DNA of 63,754 bases. It comes from Pseudomonadota bacterium (lineage in GTDB: Bacteria > Myxococcota_A > UBA9160 > JADFDR01). The DNA lies in assembly GCA_003353845.1 (NCBI GenBank), contig PIVT01000016.1:1-63754 (forward strand), read 5' to 3'. The notes below the pieces were generated by a model. That model had not been told where the DNA came from and searched no databases. It saw only the letters and a list, made by a program, of their open reading frames with translations. This document shows, piece by piece, positions 54,287-63,117 of this stretch. Numbering within the stretch: position 1 is the first letter of the stretch; every line of letters begins with the position of its first letter. Position numbers and translations under genes: made by a program.

Positions 54287-55156
54287 ATGAACGCCCCCGC
54301 CCCTCCAGCCAAACCACCCGTCCAAGTCAAAGATGGAAGCATCCTTCCGCGCGTCAAGTACTGCATTGCTGTCGCCTCGGGCAAAGGCGGGGTGGGCAAA
54401 AGCACCACGTCAGTCAATCTGGCATTGGCTCTCCAAAAAAGTGGTGCGAAGGTGGGCATCATGGATGTCGATGTCTACGGCCCATCGCTTCCGCTGCTCA
54501 TGGGAATTCATCAACAACCCCAAGCCACTCCCGAAAAGAAAATTCTCCCTATTGAGAAAGACGGTTTGCGACTCATGTCCTTGGGCTTTTTTCTAGAGGA
54601 AGACTCGCCTGTCATCTGGCGCGGGCCCATGGCCACCGGCATGGTGTCTCAGTTTGTCAAAGATGTCGTCTGGGGCGAGCTGGACTACTTGATTATTGAC
54701 ATGCCTCCAGGAACGGGTGATGTAGCACTCACCTTGACTCAGCAAGTTCCCTTGACGGGCGCCGTGATCGTCACAACCTCCAATGACTTATCCACGGTGG
54801 ATGCTCGCCGCGGACTCTCCATGTTTCAGAAAGTGGATGTACCTGTCATTGGCGTGATCGAGAACATGTCTTACTTCACGCCACCCGAGTTGCCTGACAA
54901 GAAGTACTACCTCTTCGGACAGGGCGGGGGACAGCGCATCGCAGACACCCTCGGTGTAGACTTTTTGGGGGAAGTGCCCATCGACCCACGGGTGGCCGAA
55001 AGCGGTGACCGGGGAAGACCCATCGTGGTCGATCATCCCGAATCCGATACTGCCAAAGCCTTTTCGAATATCGCGCAGGAAGTCGCGAATCGCGTCGAGA
55101 AGTTGGCCAAGCCCTCCATCTCGATACTCGACTCCAACATCACCTGGGAAAAATAA
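54287..55156 (+). CDS. mrp: Mrp/NBP35-family iron-sulfur carrier ATPase
   Basis: This 289-residue P-loop ATPase has the deviant Walker A SGKGGVGKSTTSVN (about 29-42), DVDVYGPSLPLLMG, IDMPPGTGDVALT and ENMSYFTPPELPDKKYY. It lacks the N-terminal MIP18-like domain found in many homologues. It also lacks the CxxC that bridges the cluster between subunits in NBP35-type proteins, having PPELPD there; some bacterial homologues share this form. The gene has AGCGGAGAAA ahead of the ATG. It follows thiE by 59 bp and may be in the same transcript. Confidence 0.85.
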   Translation: MNAPAPPAKPPVQVKDGSILPRVKYCIAVASGKGGVGKSTTSVNLALALQKSGAKVGIMDVDVYGPSLPLLMGIHQQPQATPEKKILPIEKDGLRLMSLGFFLEEDSPVIWRGPMATGMVSQFVKDVVWGELDYLIIDMPPGTGDVALTLTQQVPLTGAVIVTTSNDLSTVDARRGLSMFQKVDVPVIGVIENMSYFTPPELPDKKYYLFGQGGGQRIADTLGVDFLGEVPIDPRVAESGDRGRPIVVDHPESDTAKAFSNIAQEVANRVEKLAKPSISILDSNITWEK

Positions 55157-55200
55157 ATCAGGGTCCTACAGTGAGCCCTTGGCCAGCGGCACTGACCGCC

Positions 55201-56019
55201 TCATCGGCCGCTTAACAGTTCCGGGAATAAAACCGGCATCATGTTCTCGGGTCCGGCCATTTTCAGGTCGAGGTATTTATCGTAAGACATTTCCACGATG
55301 GAATAGCGCGGATCGGGCAAGAAAAAAGGATCTGGAATAGTGAGGTGACCCCCCACCCAACCCAAGTAGCGTGTCACCGCCGTTTTCCCGTTGGCTCGGT
55401 TATAGGTTTCAAGGCGAACTGGAACTCGTACAGCCCCTTGCGTCAGCCACACTTCTCGCTGACCACGGTAGTCCGTCAGACGAAATACATCGCAGCGCAC
55501 ACCCATGACACGTTCGATGCGAACCACTTCCGCACCTTCTTCCATCATGCGCTCTCCCTCGTTGCCGAAGGGACGCGGACGCTTCTTTTCAAGATCCAAA
55601 GCCGCTTGATGACGTTGCACTGCCCAACCCGCACCATTTAAACCATCGATCATGTAATAGGTGGAGCCGTTGACGATCGTAATCACAGGATGTCCGTTCA
55701 CCACCGTCTCAGCACGTAACTTATTGCCCTTGGCCCACAGTGCCGTGGCCCCACTGCCCACAATGCGCTCGGCCACTCGTTCGGCAAACCAGGTCATTTC
55801 ATCGGCCACTTCCTCGACCTGTGCCTCAGCCACTCCTTCTTTCTGTGCCTCGCCCACTCCCTTCATCCATTCTATATCCGCTGGGTCCAACTCTTGAGTA
55901 GGCTGCGCCCGTTGAGTGGATTCCTCCACGACGGTCCCCGCCTCCGGAACCGCGCCAAAGGCGGCCAGCGGCAGCCCCAAAATAAAAATAAACATCGCTC
56001 GACCTGACACTCGACTCAT
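55201..56019 (-). CDS. Exported protein of unknown function (LolA/LppX-like beta fold suspected)
   Basis: This 272-residue protein has an N-terminal signal peptide (RAMFIFILGLPLAAFGAVPE, cleavage near residue 22-24) and no membrane helix afterwards. A charged stretch follows (about 30-80, repeated EAQ..EVAEAQ). A beta-rich body shows KLRAETVVNGHPVITIVNG, TYYMIDGL, VRCDVFRLTDYRGQREVWL and GHLTIPDPFF, a strand pattern seen in lipoprotein carriers and DUF4412-like proteins. The ATG at 56019 is supported by AAGGG at proper spacing. It lies 25 bp after the type I phosphodiesterase gene on the same strand, so the two likely act together in the periplasm. Confidence 0.55.
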   Translation of the reverse strand: MSRVSGRAMFIFILGLPLAAFGAVPEAGTVVEESTQRAQPTQELDPADIEWMKGVGEAQKEGVAEAQVEEVADEMTWFAERVAERIVGSGATALWAKGNKLRAETVVNGHPVITIVNGSTYYMIDGLNGAGWAVQRHQAALDLEKKRPRPFGNEGERMMEEGAEVVRIERVMGVRCDVFRLTDYRGQREVWLTQGAVRVPVRLETYNRANGKTAVTRYLGWVGGHLTIPDPFFLPDPRYSIVEMSYDKYLDLKMAGPENMMPVLFPELLSGR

Positions 56020-56044
56020 AAAAATCATCCCTTGCTTGTTTGTC

Positions 56045-57277
56045 TCATTCCCTTGGCGCTGCAGCCTCTCCAAAAAACAAAGCCCGCCCCCGCAACACAG
56101 GGGGCACCTCCAACTGCAGTAGTTGCAAAATCGTCGGCATGACATCCAGATTGGAAACTATGCCAATCCTTTGCCCCGGAGACACGCCTCTTCCAAAAGC
56201 AATGAACACGGCCCCCATTTCGGGCGCATCTGGCCAATACCCGTGGGCTCCTTTCATTGCCTTGCCTCGCAAGCTGGTACTGCGCACAATGGAGGTGCCC
56301 GTAGGTGCCACAATCACACCGGAACCAAAACGCACGTTATCGATGGGAGCTCGGGTTACTCCAGGACGCCAAATCAACTCCATCCCGAGCTCACGCACCA
56401 CCGATTCGGCCTTGGCCCGCTGCGCTTCGTCGGTTTCGATAATGGTGAAACCACCCGCCCCGCGCAACGTCGCTTGCACACCGGCCTGCTTCAGGCGCTT
56501 CCCGACATCAACGGCGACATCCACCTCTACCATCCCGTGATCAGACACGATGAGCAAAGTGGTGCGCGGCCAGAGCCCCCGTTTCTCAATTCCCGCCACG
56601 AGCTGCTCCAAGGCGCGGTCCTGTACCCGTAGACTGCTCAAGGTTTGAGAGGAATCCGGGCCGTGACGGTGACCCGAGGCATCGGCTCCGCGGAACCAGA
56701 CCGTCATGAGGCGAGGCTGCTGACCCGCGGGCAAATCCAACCAGTCGAGGATTTGATCGACTTTCTTCTGTTCGGAGATTCCAGACTGGTAGGGCTTCCA
56801 ATGGTCGGGCCCCAGGCCATTCTTCCAAAGCCCTTCCGACCCCACCCAGTGATAGGCCGCCGAAGGAAGTCCTGCGCGCGCCAAGAAAGACCACAGCGGC
56901 TCGGCCTCCAGCCAAGTGGGGTCATTTTCGTAGCTGAATTTTCCGCGCTCTGGATCCTTGAAAACATTGCTGACAATACCATGGGCTTCGGGCAAGACTC
57001 CCGTCACCAGACTCACGTGGTTGGGAAAGGTGTTGCTGGGAAAGACCGGCGTCATGTGCTCCGCCGAGGCCCCCTCCCGCACCAGGCGAGCCAGAGTGGA
57101 CAGCCCTGGCTTTTGCAAATCTAGCGGGCGCAGGCCATCCATGGAGATCATGATCACAATGGGATCATCCGGGGTGGCTTCAGAGGTGGCTGCTGCGCTT
57201 GAGCTGGCTGCCGCCAGACTCATCCCACAAAAAAGAACGAGAGCGAGCGGAAGAAAACACTTCACACAGGGAGCCAT
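56045..57277 (-). CDS. Exported type I phosphodiesterase/nucleotide pyrophosphatase (alkaline phosphatase fold)
   Basis: This 410-residue periplasmic enzyme has a signal peptide (KCFLPLALVLFCGMSLAAAS) followed by the metallo-phosphodiesterase core: IVIMISMDGLRPLDL, then the catalytic Thr in FPSNTFPNHVSLVTG, WFRGADASGHRHGPDS and VSDHGMVEV. These provide two-zinc coordination (Asp, Asp-His, His). Relatives hydrolyse nucleotide, lysophospholipid or sterol-type phosphodiesters. The ATG at 57277 begins the signal peptide. It is upstream of, and likely co-expressed with, the exported protein at 55201-56019. Its upstream region overlaps that of thiD, which runs the other way. Confidence 0.87.
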   Translation of the reverse strand: MAPCVKCFLPLALVLFCGMSLAAASSSAAATSEATPDDPIVIMISMDGLRPLDLQKPGLSTLARLVREGASAEHMTPVFPSNTFPNHVSLVTGVLPEAHGIVSNVFKDPERGKFSYENDPTWLEAEPLWSFLARAGLPSAAYHWVGSEGLWKNGLGPDHWKPYQSGISEQKKVDQILDWLDLPAGQQPRLMTVWFRGADASGHRHGPDSSQTLSSLRVQDRALEQLVAGIEKRGLWPRTTLLIVSDHGMVEVDVAVDVGKRLKQAGVQATLRGAGGFTIIETDEAQRAKAESVVRELGMELIWRPGVTRAPIDNVRFGSGVIVAPTGTSIVRSTSLRGKAMKGAHGYWPDAPEMGAVFIAFGRGVSPGQRIGIVSNLDVMPTILQLLQLEVPPVLRGRALFFGEAAAPRE

Positions 57278-57356
57278 AGGCCCCCGGGTAGATTCCAACC
57301 CAACTTGCTGCGTAGAATAGATGCGAAGCACGGGCGGGGATCTTACCATCCGCAGC

Positions 57357-58145
57357 ATGAAATTCGCTCTTACCATTGCCGGATCTGATCCCACAGGAGG
57401 TGCGGGCCTTCAACTGGACCTGCGTGTTTTCCAACACTTTGGAGTTCACGGCCTTTCAGCTGTCACTGCACTGACCACCCAGGACACAGAAAAGGTTCAC
57501 CAATCCCTCCCTGTGTTTCCCAGCATCGTACTGGACCAGATTCGGGTGCTGCTCCGCGACTTGAGCCCTTCGGCCATCAAGCTGGGCATGTTGGCCAGCG
57601 ATGATATCGTACGACAAGTGGCTCTCGGGCTCTCCGGGTTCGAAACCCGTCCGCCCTTGATCATCGACCCCATCTTATTCTCGAGCAGTGGACATCCCCT
57701 GCTCGAGCGGCGTGCTTGGGGTACCTTGTGTGAACTCTTTGACGGGGCCGCGCTCGTAACTCCAAATTTGTCTGAGGCCGAAGCACTGAGTCAATGCGAT
57801 GTGAGCGATGAAGGCGGGTTGCGCGAAGCCAGTCAGTATTTCATCGAAGAGTGTGGGGCCGAAGCCGTATTGATCAAAGGAGGTCATCGCGACGGGCCCG
57901 CGGATGACTACCTGGCCCAGCGAGGGACTCCAGAAATCCAAACCACATGGTTACGCGCTGAACGTCTTCCCGGATCCCCGGTTCACGGTACGGGCTGCGC
58001 CTTGTCCGCCGCCATCACCGCACAAATCGCACAGGGGCATAGTTTGCCCACAGCCATCAGCGAGGCGCGTCGCTTTGTCACTCAAGCCTACGCCAATGCG
58101 GTAGCTAGCGGAGCGGGCAGCCGTTTACTGCACTTTAATCTGTGA
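57357..58145 (+). CDS. thiD: Hydroxymethylpyrimidine/phosphomethylpyrimidine kinase
   Basis: This 262-residue ribokinase-like enzyme phosphorylates HMP and HMP-phosphate for thiamine synthesis. Motifs are ALTIAGSDPTGGAGLQLDL (4-22), GLSAVTALTTQDT, IKLGMLAS, LVTPNLSEAE, VLIKGGHRDG and the catalytic GTGCALSAAI near the C-terminus. The ATG at 57357 starts the conserved region. It is separated from thiE by the mrp and phosphodiesterase genes. There is no TPP riboswitch in the short leader. Confidence 0.92.
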   Translation: MKFALTIAGSDPTGGAGLQLDLRVFQHFGVHGLSAVTALTTQDTEKVHQSLPVFPSIVLDQIRVLLRDLSPSAIKLGMLASDDIVRQVALGLSGFETRPPLIIDPILFSSSGHPLLERRAWGTLCELFDGAALVTPNLSEAEALSQCDVSDEGGLREASQYFIEECGAEAVLIKGGHRDGPADDYLAQRGTPEIQTTWLRAERLPGSPVHGTGCALSAAITAQIAQGHSLPTAISEARRFVTQAYANAVASGAGSRLLHFNL

Positions 58146-58221
58146 CAATATGTCGCTTAGCCTACAATTACAGGCAAAACTGGCTTAGATTGCGGCCCAC
58201 TTAGCGAGAGGGAACCATCTA

Positions 58222-58629
58222 ATGTTTAATCCCGATACCATTCTTATTCCCGTCGAAATTGATGTCGATGAGTTTCACTGGCTCTCCACGGCACTTCAAT
58301 TTTCGCGACGCGTCACCGCAGACGTTTACATTCTCTTCGTCAATGATGCGCAGGCGGGGTACCGCCATCCCGCCATTGACGCAGAAGAGTTGGAAGCAAG
58401 AGTTCAAGTCCATCTCGACCCCAAGGAACTCCAGGGTCTGTCCGTTAAATTTGTCATCGCCAAAGGCGATGTGAGTGATTGCGTGAAAAAATTCTGTGCC
58501 GAAAACAATATCGACATGATTGCTACCGGACACAAACATCACTCGCGTATTTATGGAAGCTTATTCGACACCACGGACGAAGGAATCATCGACGCCGTCG
58601 AAATTCCCGTTCTAGTAATTCCCAAGTAA
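58222..58629 (+). CDS. Universal stress protein (UspA family)
   Basis: This 135-residue single Usp domain begins TILIPVEIDVDEFHW and ends IPVLVIPK, both typical edges. The ATP-binding signature G-2x-G-9x-G(S/T) is reduced: ATGHKHHSRIYGSLFDTTDE keeps the first Gly and GS but has His-rich filler. ATP binding is therefore uncertain. GAGAGGGA lies ahead of the ATG. It precedes the NhaD antiporter gene by 138 bp on the same strand, which suggests a stress/ion-homeostasis link. Confidence 0.83.
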   Translation: MFNPDTILIPVEIDVDEFHWLSTALQFSRRVTADVYILFVNDAQAGYRHPAIDAEELEARVQVHLDPKELQGLSVKFVIAKGDVSDCVKKFCAENNIDMIATGHKHHSRIYGSLFDTTDEGIIDAVEIPVLVIPK

Positions 58630-58767
58630 AACCGCGCAGGCAGACACGGCGAGTACACAGTTTTGAGTCAAACGTCTTCGTGTATTCATCCGACGAGTTC
58701 ATCAAGCAAGGCCTGCAGAAAAACATGCCCCTCAGCACTAATTCATGGTTGATGGCGGAAGGAGAAG

Positions 58768-60381
58768 ATGCAGATGATGAGAATTCAACGAACAGGGATT
58801 GGAACAGCATTCCTGCTATTGGCTCTCGCCGCCTTTTTTACGCTTCAAGGCAATAACGCTCTCGCCGAATCGCCCGAGCACGCTCCTGCTGCGCAAGCAG
58901 CTGCCGAACACGGTGAAGCTCCTGCCCAGGAAGCGACGACAGAGCATGGAACGGACCCGACTCACGCGGCCGAGGCGTCTGACCACGGCGAAACCGGCGA
59001 CGGCGAGCATGGCGGTGGGCACCACAGCCTCCACTTGGACGGCTCGACGGTCAGCGTCTGGTGGTGCATTCCCTTCCTCGGCATTTTGCTCAGCATCGCC
59101 ATCATTCCCTTGGTGGCCGGGCGCTTTTGGCACCATCACTACGGCAAGGTTTCTCTTTTTTGGGGTCTGAGTTTCTTCCTGGCCTTTTCCTATGCGAATG
59201 GGATCGAGACGGGGCTTTTCTACCTCAGCGAAGTCTACTTGGGTGAGTTCATCCCCTTCATTGTTTTGCTACTCGCACTCTTCACGGTATCAGGTGGGAT
59301 TTTGCTCAAGGGTTCCTTGCGTGGATCCCCTGTAGTCAACACCGGCATCTTGCTCATCGGCACCATCCTCGCCTCGTGGATGGGAACCACCGGCGCGGCC
59401 ATGCTCTTGATTCGACCACTCATTCGCGCCAATGCCTGGCGCAAGAAGAAAGTTCACATCATTGTCTTTTTCATTTTCTTGGTGGCAAATGTCGGCGGCT
59501 CACTCACGCCCCTGGGCGACCCACCACTGTTCCTCGGCTTTTTGAAGGGTGTCTCCTTCTTTTGGACCACGCAGCATTTGATTGTCCCCATGATGTTCGT
59601 CTCCTCCGTTCTACTGCTGATTTTCCTCTTTCTGGATCACCATTTCTACAAGTCCGAAGAATTGCCCGCTGACGATGGCTGCAAGATTCCTCTCAGCCTC
59701 GAAGGGCAGGGCAACTTCCTGTTGCTGCCCCTGGTCATTGGTGCCGTCGTCCTTTCCGGTGTCTGGCATTCCGACATTACCAATCCAGAAGATGTCGCCA
59801 TCACCCTCTTCGGTACCGCCATGCTCACCAAGGGCACCTTGGTGCAAGTGATCTTGCTGCTACTTATCACCTTCGCCTCGTTAAAAATCACAAGGACCGA
59901 GACCCGAGAAGAAAATTGTTTCACTTGGGAGCCCATCGTCGAGGTGGGCAAACTTTTTGCCACCATTTTCATCACCATGGTTCCCGCCATCGCGATCTTA
60001 AAGGCAGGAACCAGTGGCGCCTTGGAGCCCATTGTTTCCCTGGTTACGAGCGACGGGCAGCCCGTCAATTCCATGTACTTCTGGTGCACCGGAATCCTGT
60101 CGAGCTTCCTCGACAATGCACCGACCTACGTTGTGTTCTTTAATACCGCGGGCGGGGATGCCGTTCAATTGATGGGCGAGATGAAGCAGACATTGATCGC
60201 CATCTCCTGCGGTGCCGTCTTCATGGGCGCCAACACCTACATCGGCAACGCGCCCAACTTCATGGTGAAGTCCATCGCAGAAGAAAACGACATCGATATG
60301 CCTTCTTTCTTCGGCTACATGGCTTGGTCTTGCGGGATTCTGCTCCCCATCCTGGTCGTGGTGACCTTTATTTTCTTCTAG
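58768..60381 (+). CDS. nhaD: NhaD-type Na+/H+ antiporter with a His-rich exported N-terminal region
   Basis: This 537-residue protein has a signal peptide (about 11-34) followed by a low-complexity region (about 35-93) rich in His, Glu and Ala, with repeats such as AEHGEAP, TEHGTDP and GEHGGGHH. About 11-13 membrane helices follow. Core motifs include LTPLGDPPLFLGFLKG, SFLDNAPTYVVFFN and TYIGNAPNFMVKSIAEE, as in NhaD/ion-transporter-superfamily antiporters. It would exchange Na+ for H+ at the cytoplasmic membrane. GGAAGGAG precedes the ATG. A 12-bp tandem duplication spans its stop codon. Confidence 0.9.
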   Translation: MQMMRIQRTGIGTAFLLLALAAFFTLQGNNALAESPEHAPAAQAAAEHGEAPAQEATTEHGTDPTHAAEASDHGETGDGEHGGGHHSLHLDGSTVSVWWCIPFLGILLSIAIIPLVAGRFWHHHYGKVSLFWGLSFFLAFSYANGIETGLFYLSEVYLGEFIPFIVLLLALFTVSGGILLKGSLRGSPVVNTGILLIGTILASWMGTTGAAMLLIRPLIRANAWRKKKVHIIVFFIFLVANVGGSLTPLGDPPLFLGFLKGVSFFWTTQHLIVPMMFVSSVLLLIFLFLDHHFYKSEELPADDGCKIPLSLEGQGNFLLLPLVIGAVVLSGVWHSDITNPEDVAITLFGTAMLTKGTLVQVILLLLITFASLKITRTETREENCFTWEPIVEVGKLFATIFITMVPAIAILKAGTSGALEPIVSLVTSDGQPVNSMYFWCTGILSSFLDNAPTYVVFFNTAGGDAVQLMGEMKQTLIAISCGAVFMGANTYIGNAPNFMVKSIAEENDIDMPSFFGYMAWSCGILLPILVVVTFIFF

Positions 60382-60393
60382 ATTTTCTTCTAG
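60370..60393. repeat. 12-bp tandem duplication across the nhaD stop codon
   Basis: ATTTTCTTCTAG occurs twice back to back (60370-60381, 60382-60393). The first copy ends in the nhaD TAG and the second puts another in-frame TAG directly after it. It is followed by a T-run, GTTTTTTG. Confidence 0.9.
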
Positions 60394-60422
60394 GTTTTTT
60401 GCTGCCTGCCCGTGGTGTCGGG

Positions 60423-61850
60423 CTAGGCGGCGGGCAACTCGCGCAGGGCGGCGAGAAGCCGTTCATGAATATTGTCGAAATCCCCATTGCTCATCACCAA
60501 CACGACATCCCCTTGCTTGTACTCGCGCAAGATGTCTTCGATGATGGCTTCGACGCTGCCAAAGGCATAGGAATGCTGATTGCGAGAGCGCATGTCCTGA
60601 CACAGGCGCTCTGCCGACAGCCGCTCAAAATCATCCCCGGTGGCACTGTAAATAGGATCGTCTGAGACCTCTAACACTTCTACGCGCGCCGCCCCGGTAA
60701 AGGCATCGACATAGTCCTTTTGAAAGACCGCGCGCCGACTCGTATTGCTGCGTGGCTCAAAGACAGCAATGACACGGCGATCCGGATAGGCGGCGATGGT
60801 GGCAGTCAAGGTTTCACGCACGGCCGTAGGATGGTGTGCAAAATCGTCCAAGACCGTGAGACCACGCTCTTCTCCACGCACTTCCATGCGTCGCTTCACA
60901 CCACTGAATCGAGGCAAGGCCTCAACGGCATCTTTGATGGAGACCCCCAGCGAATCCAAGGCAGCCAAGGCGCCCACGACATTTTCTACATTGTGCAAAC
61001 CAAACAAGGGGCTGTTTACGCTGGCGACGAAACGACCCGCGTGCATCAGCTTGAAGTGGGTCCCCTGTGCGTTGGTTTCAATATCGCGCGCACGCCAGTT
61101 GGCGGGTCCGTTGCCTGCCACACCGTACCCGATCACCTGGGCACGACCCCCCGTCAACACATCGCGAACATCCTCATAGTCGACGGCCGCCAAGATGGCT
61201 CCATGCTGCGGCATATTATCGACCAAGCTGCGGAAGCTCTCTTTGACATGATCCAGGTCTCGATAAATATCTGCGTGATCAAATTCAACGGAAGTGAGCA
61301 GAAGTGTTTCAGGGTGGTAGTGGATGAACTTCGGTGTCTTGTCGAAGAAGGCCGTGTCGTACTCGTCGCCTTCCACCACGAAGTGCTCGCCCGCCCCTTC
61401 GCGGAAGCTTCCGCCAAAATGGGGGATGATGCCTCCTACCAGAAAAGAGGGATCCTTCCCTGTTTGCTCCAATAAGAAGCTCAACAGGCTCGTCACACTG
61501 GTTTTACCATGCGTTCCTGCGACGACCACAGAGTGCTTGCCCACCATGGCCAACTCATACAGCGCGTCAGAAAATGATTTGTAGGGAAGTCCCGCATCGA
61601 TGGCGGCTTTGGCCTCCGGATTGTCGGGACCTACCGCATTGCCAATGACAACCAAGTCTGGCTTCGCGCCCAAGACGTTGTCGGGATCAAAGCCCAGGGT
61701 GACAGAGATGCCCCATTCTTCCAAGGCGGTGCTCATGGGTGGGTAGAGCGCTTTGTCTGAGCCACTGACTTCCCAGCCTCGGGCCTTGAGCAGACCCGCC
61801 AGGGAACCCATTCCGGTACCACCTATTGCAATAAAGTGAACGCGCTGCAT
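60423..61850 (-). CDS. mpl: UDP-N-acetylmuramate:L-alanyl-gamma-D-glutamyl-meso-DAP ligase
   Basis: This 475-residue Mur-ligase-family enzyme reattaches recycled murein tripeptide to UDP-MurNAc. It has an N-terminal HFIAIGGTGMGSLAGLL (4-20), the P-loop VVAGTHGKTSVTSLLS, EGDEYDTAFFD (Mpl-type, with the DEYDTAFFDKxPKF pattern) and the ligase C-domain FAHHPTAVRETL. The length fits Mpl, not MurC. ATG is at 61850. The neighbours on the same strand are a beta-lactamase-fold hydrolase and LdcA, forming a murein-recycling block. Confidence 0.92.
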   Translation of the reverse strand: MQRVHFIAIGGTGMGSLAGLLKARGWEVSGSDKALYPPMSTALEEWGISVTLGFDPDNVLGAKPDLVVIGNAVGPDNPEAKAAIDAGLPYKSFSDALYELAMVGKHSVVVAGTHGKTSVTSLLSFLLEQTGKDPSFLVGGIIPHFGGSFREGAGEHFVVEGDEYDTAFFDKTPKFIHYHPETLLLTSVEFDHADIYRDLDHVKESFRSLVDNMPQHGAILAAVDYEDVRDVLTGGRAQVIGYGVAGNGPANWRARDIETNAQGTHFKLMHAGRFVASVNSPLFGLHNVENVVGALAALDSLGVSIKDAVEALPRFSGVKRRMEVRGEERGLTVLDDFAHHPTAVRETLTATIAAYPDRRVIAVFEPRSNTSRRAVFQKDYVDAFTGAARVEVLEVSDDPIYSATGDDFERLSAERLCQDMRSRNQHSYAFGSVEAIIEDILREYKQGDVVLVMSNGDFDNIHERLLAALRELPAA

Positions 61851-61902
61851 CCCAACTCTATCCTTTTCCGCCGTACGGAAGAGGACCTACTTCTTCGGTG
61901 GC

Positions 61903-63063
61903 TCAAGTACCGAGAAGAAAGGCCTCCATGATGAAGTCGTGCACCTTGGGTCGCAAACCAAAGTAGCTTCGCTTGGCGACCTGGTGCACACGATTCGTGA
62001 GCAAGACAACGATGGCCTCTCGCTCCAAGTCAATCCAAAGGCTCGTCCCTGTAAATCCCAAATGACCGATGGAATTCTCGGAAAAATGCTTTCCCGAGGA
62101 GGAAGCTCCCGCTGTGGGTGTGTCCCAGCCTAAAGCCCAGTCAGAATTTTCAGGCATCTTCTGACGAGTGCAAAAACTTTGCAAGAGTTCGCGCGGCAAA
62201 AGATCGCTTCGGTCATGCCACACATCAACGAGAACTTGCGCAAAACGAAGAACATCGGGTGCACTGCTAAACAAGCCTGCGTGACCGGCTACACCGCCCA
62301 TCATCCAGGCATTGGGATCATGCACCTCCCCCCAAACGATTTCTTCACGCCAGGGGCAATTCTCTGTGGCTGCAAACTTCTGCCGAACAATCCCTTCGGG
62401 ATGCCCCTTTCCTTCTGGCAAGGAGATGAAGAAAGTATTTTCCATTCCAAATGGCTTGAATATTTTTTCAGCACAAAATTGATCCAAGGACTGGCCGCTG
62501 ACAGCTTCAATCAGTTCACCCAGCACAATGAAATCGAGATCGCCATACACCGCGGCCGCACCCGGTTCGTGCACCAGTTTCGAACGACAGATACGGTCAA
62601 AAACAAAATCCCGAGCCGCGGCAGAGCGGATGATCACTTCACCTTTTTTCAGCTCTTTTTCGCGCGCAAGCTCATGGAAGGGAAGCCAGGGTTTCAAGCC
62701 CGAAGAATGCGTAAGTAAGTGGCGCACGGTCACGGATTCTTTATCCCGTTGCCCAAAGGCGGGCAGGTATTTTTCAACCGCGTCATCCAAATTCAGCACA
62801 CCGTCCTTCACCAACAAGAGAATGGCCGTGGTCGTTGCCATGCACTTGGTGAGCGAAGCCAGGTCGAAAAGGGTGTCGCGCGCCATGGGCACACGCTCGG
62901 GACTCATGGCCGCCAAACCACGAATGGAAGTGTGTTCGATGAGATGTCCCTCGCGCGGCATACGTGCCAATACCACCGCCCCGGGAATCTCGGTTTTCTC
63001 AATGGACTTATCTAACTCGCCGTCCACGCGTGCGAGCTTTCGGTTGATTTGGGCTAACCTCAT
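61903..63063 (-). CDS. Serine beta-lactamase-fold hydrolase
   Basis: This 386-residue class C beta-lactamase/DD-peptidase-like enzyme has the nucleophile motif S-x-x-K as DLASLTKCMATT (about 68-79), a second motif YGDLDFIVLGELIE (Tyr-x-Asp in place of Tyr-x-Asn) and a C-terminal GHLGFTG matching the HxG/KTG element. No clear signal peptide is seen from ATG 63063, so a cytoplasmic or non-classically located role is possible. It lies between ldcA and mpl, 52 bp from mpl, which suggests a role with murein peptides, such as an amidase or esterase, more than antibiotic resistance. Confidence 0.83.
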   Translation of the reverse strand: MRLAQINRKLARVDGELDKSIEKTEIPGAVVLARMPREGHLIEHTSIRGLAAMSPERVPMARDTLFDLASLTKCMATTTAILLLVKDGVLNLDDAVEKYLPAFGQRDKESVTVRHLLTHSSGLKPWLPFHELAREKELKKGEVIIRSAAARDFVFDRICRSKLVHEPGAAAVYGDLDFIVLGELIEAVSGQSLDQFCAEKIFKPFGMENTFFISLPEGKGHPEGIVRQKFAATENCPWREEIVWGEVHDPNAWMMGGVAGHAGLFSSAPDVLRFAQVLVDVWHDRSDLLPRELLQSFCTRQKMPENSDWALGWDTPTAGASSSGKHFSENSIGHLGFTGTSLWIDLEREAIVVLLTNRVHQVAKRSYFGLRPKVHDFIMEAFLLGT

Positions 63064-63117
63064 TTGTTTCTACTTCGCTCCCTACCCATTCATTCAAGGT
63101 CTATTGTTTCGAGACCT

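Noticed and set aside
53500-57356. TPP riboswitch upstream of thiE or thiD
   Set aside because: thiE overlaps ntrC and thiD has only a short leader. No conserved TPP aptamer core (CUGAGA / ACCUGA elements) was seen in either place.
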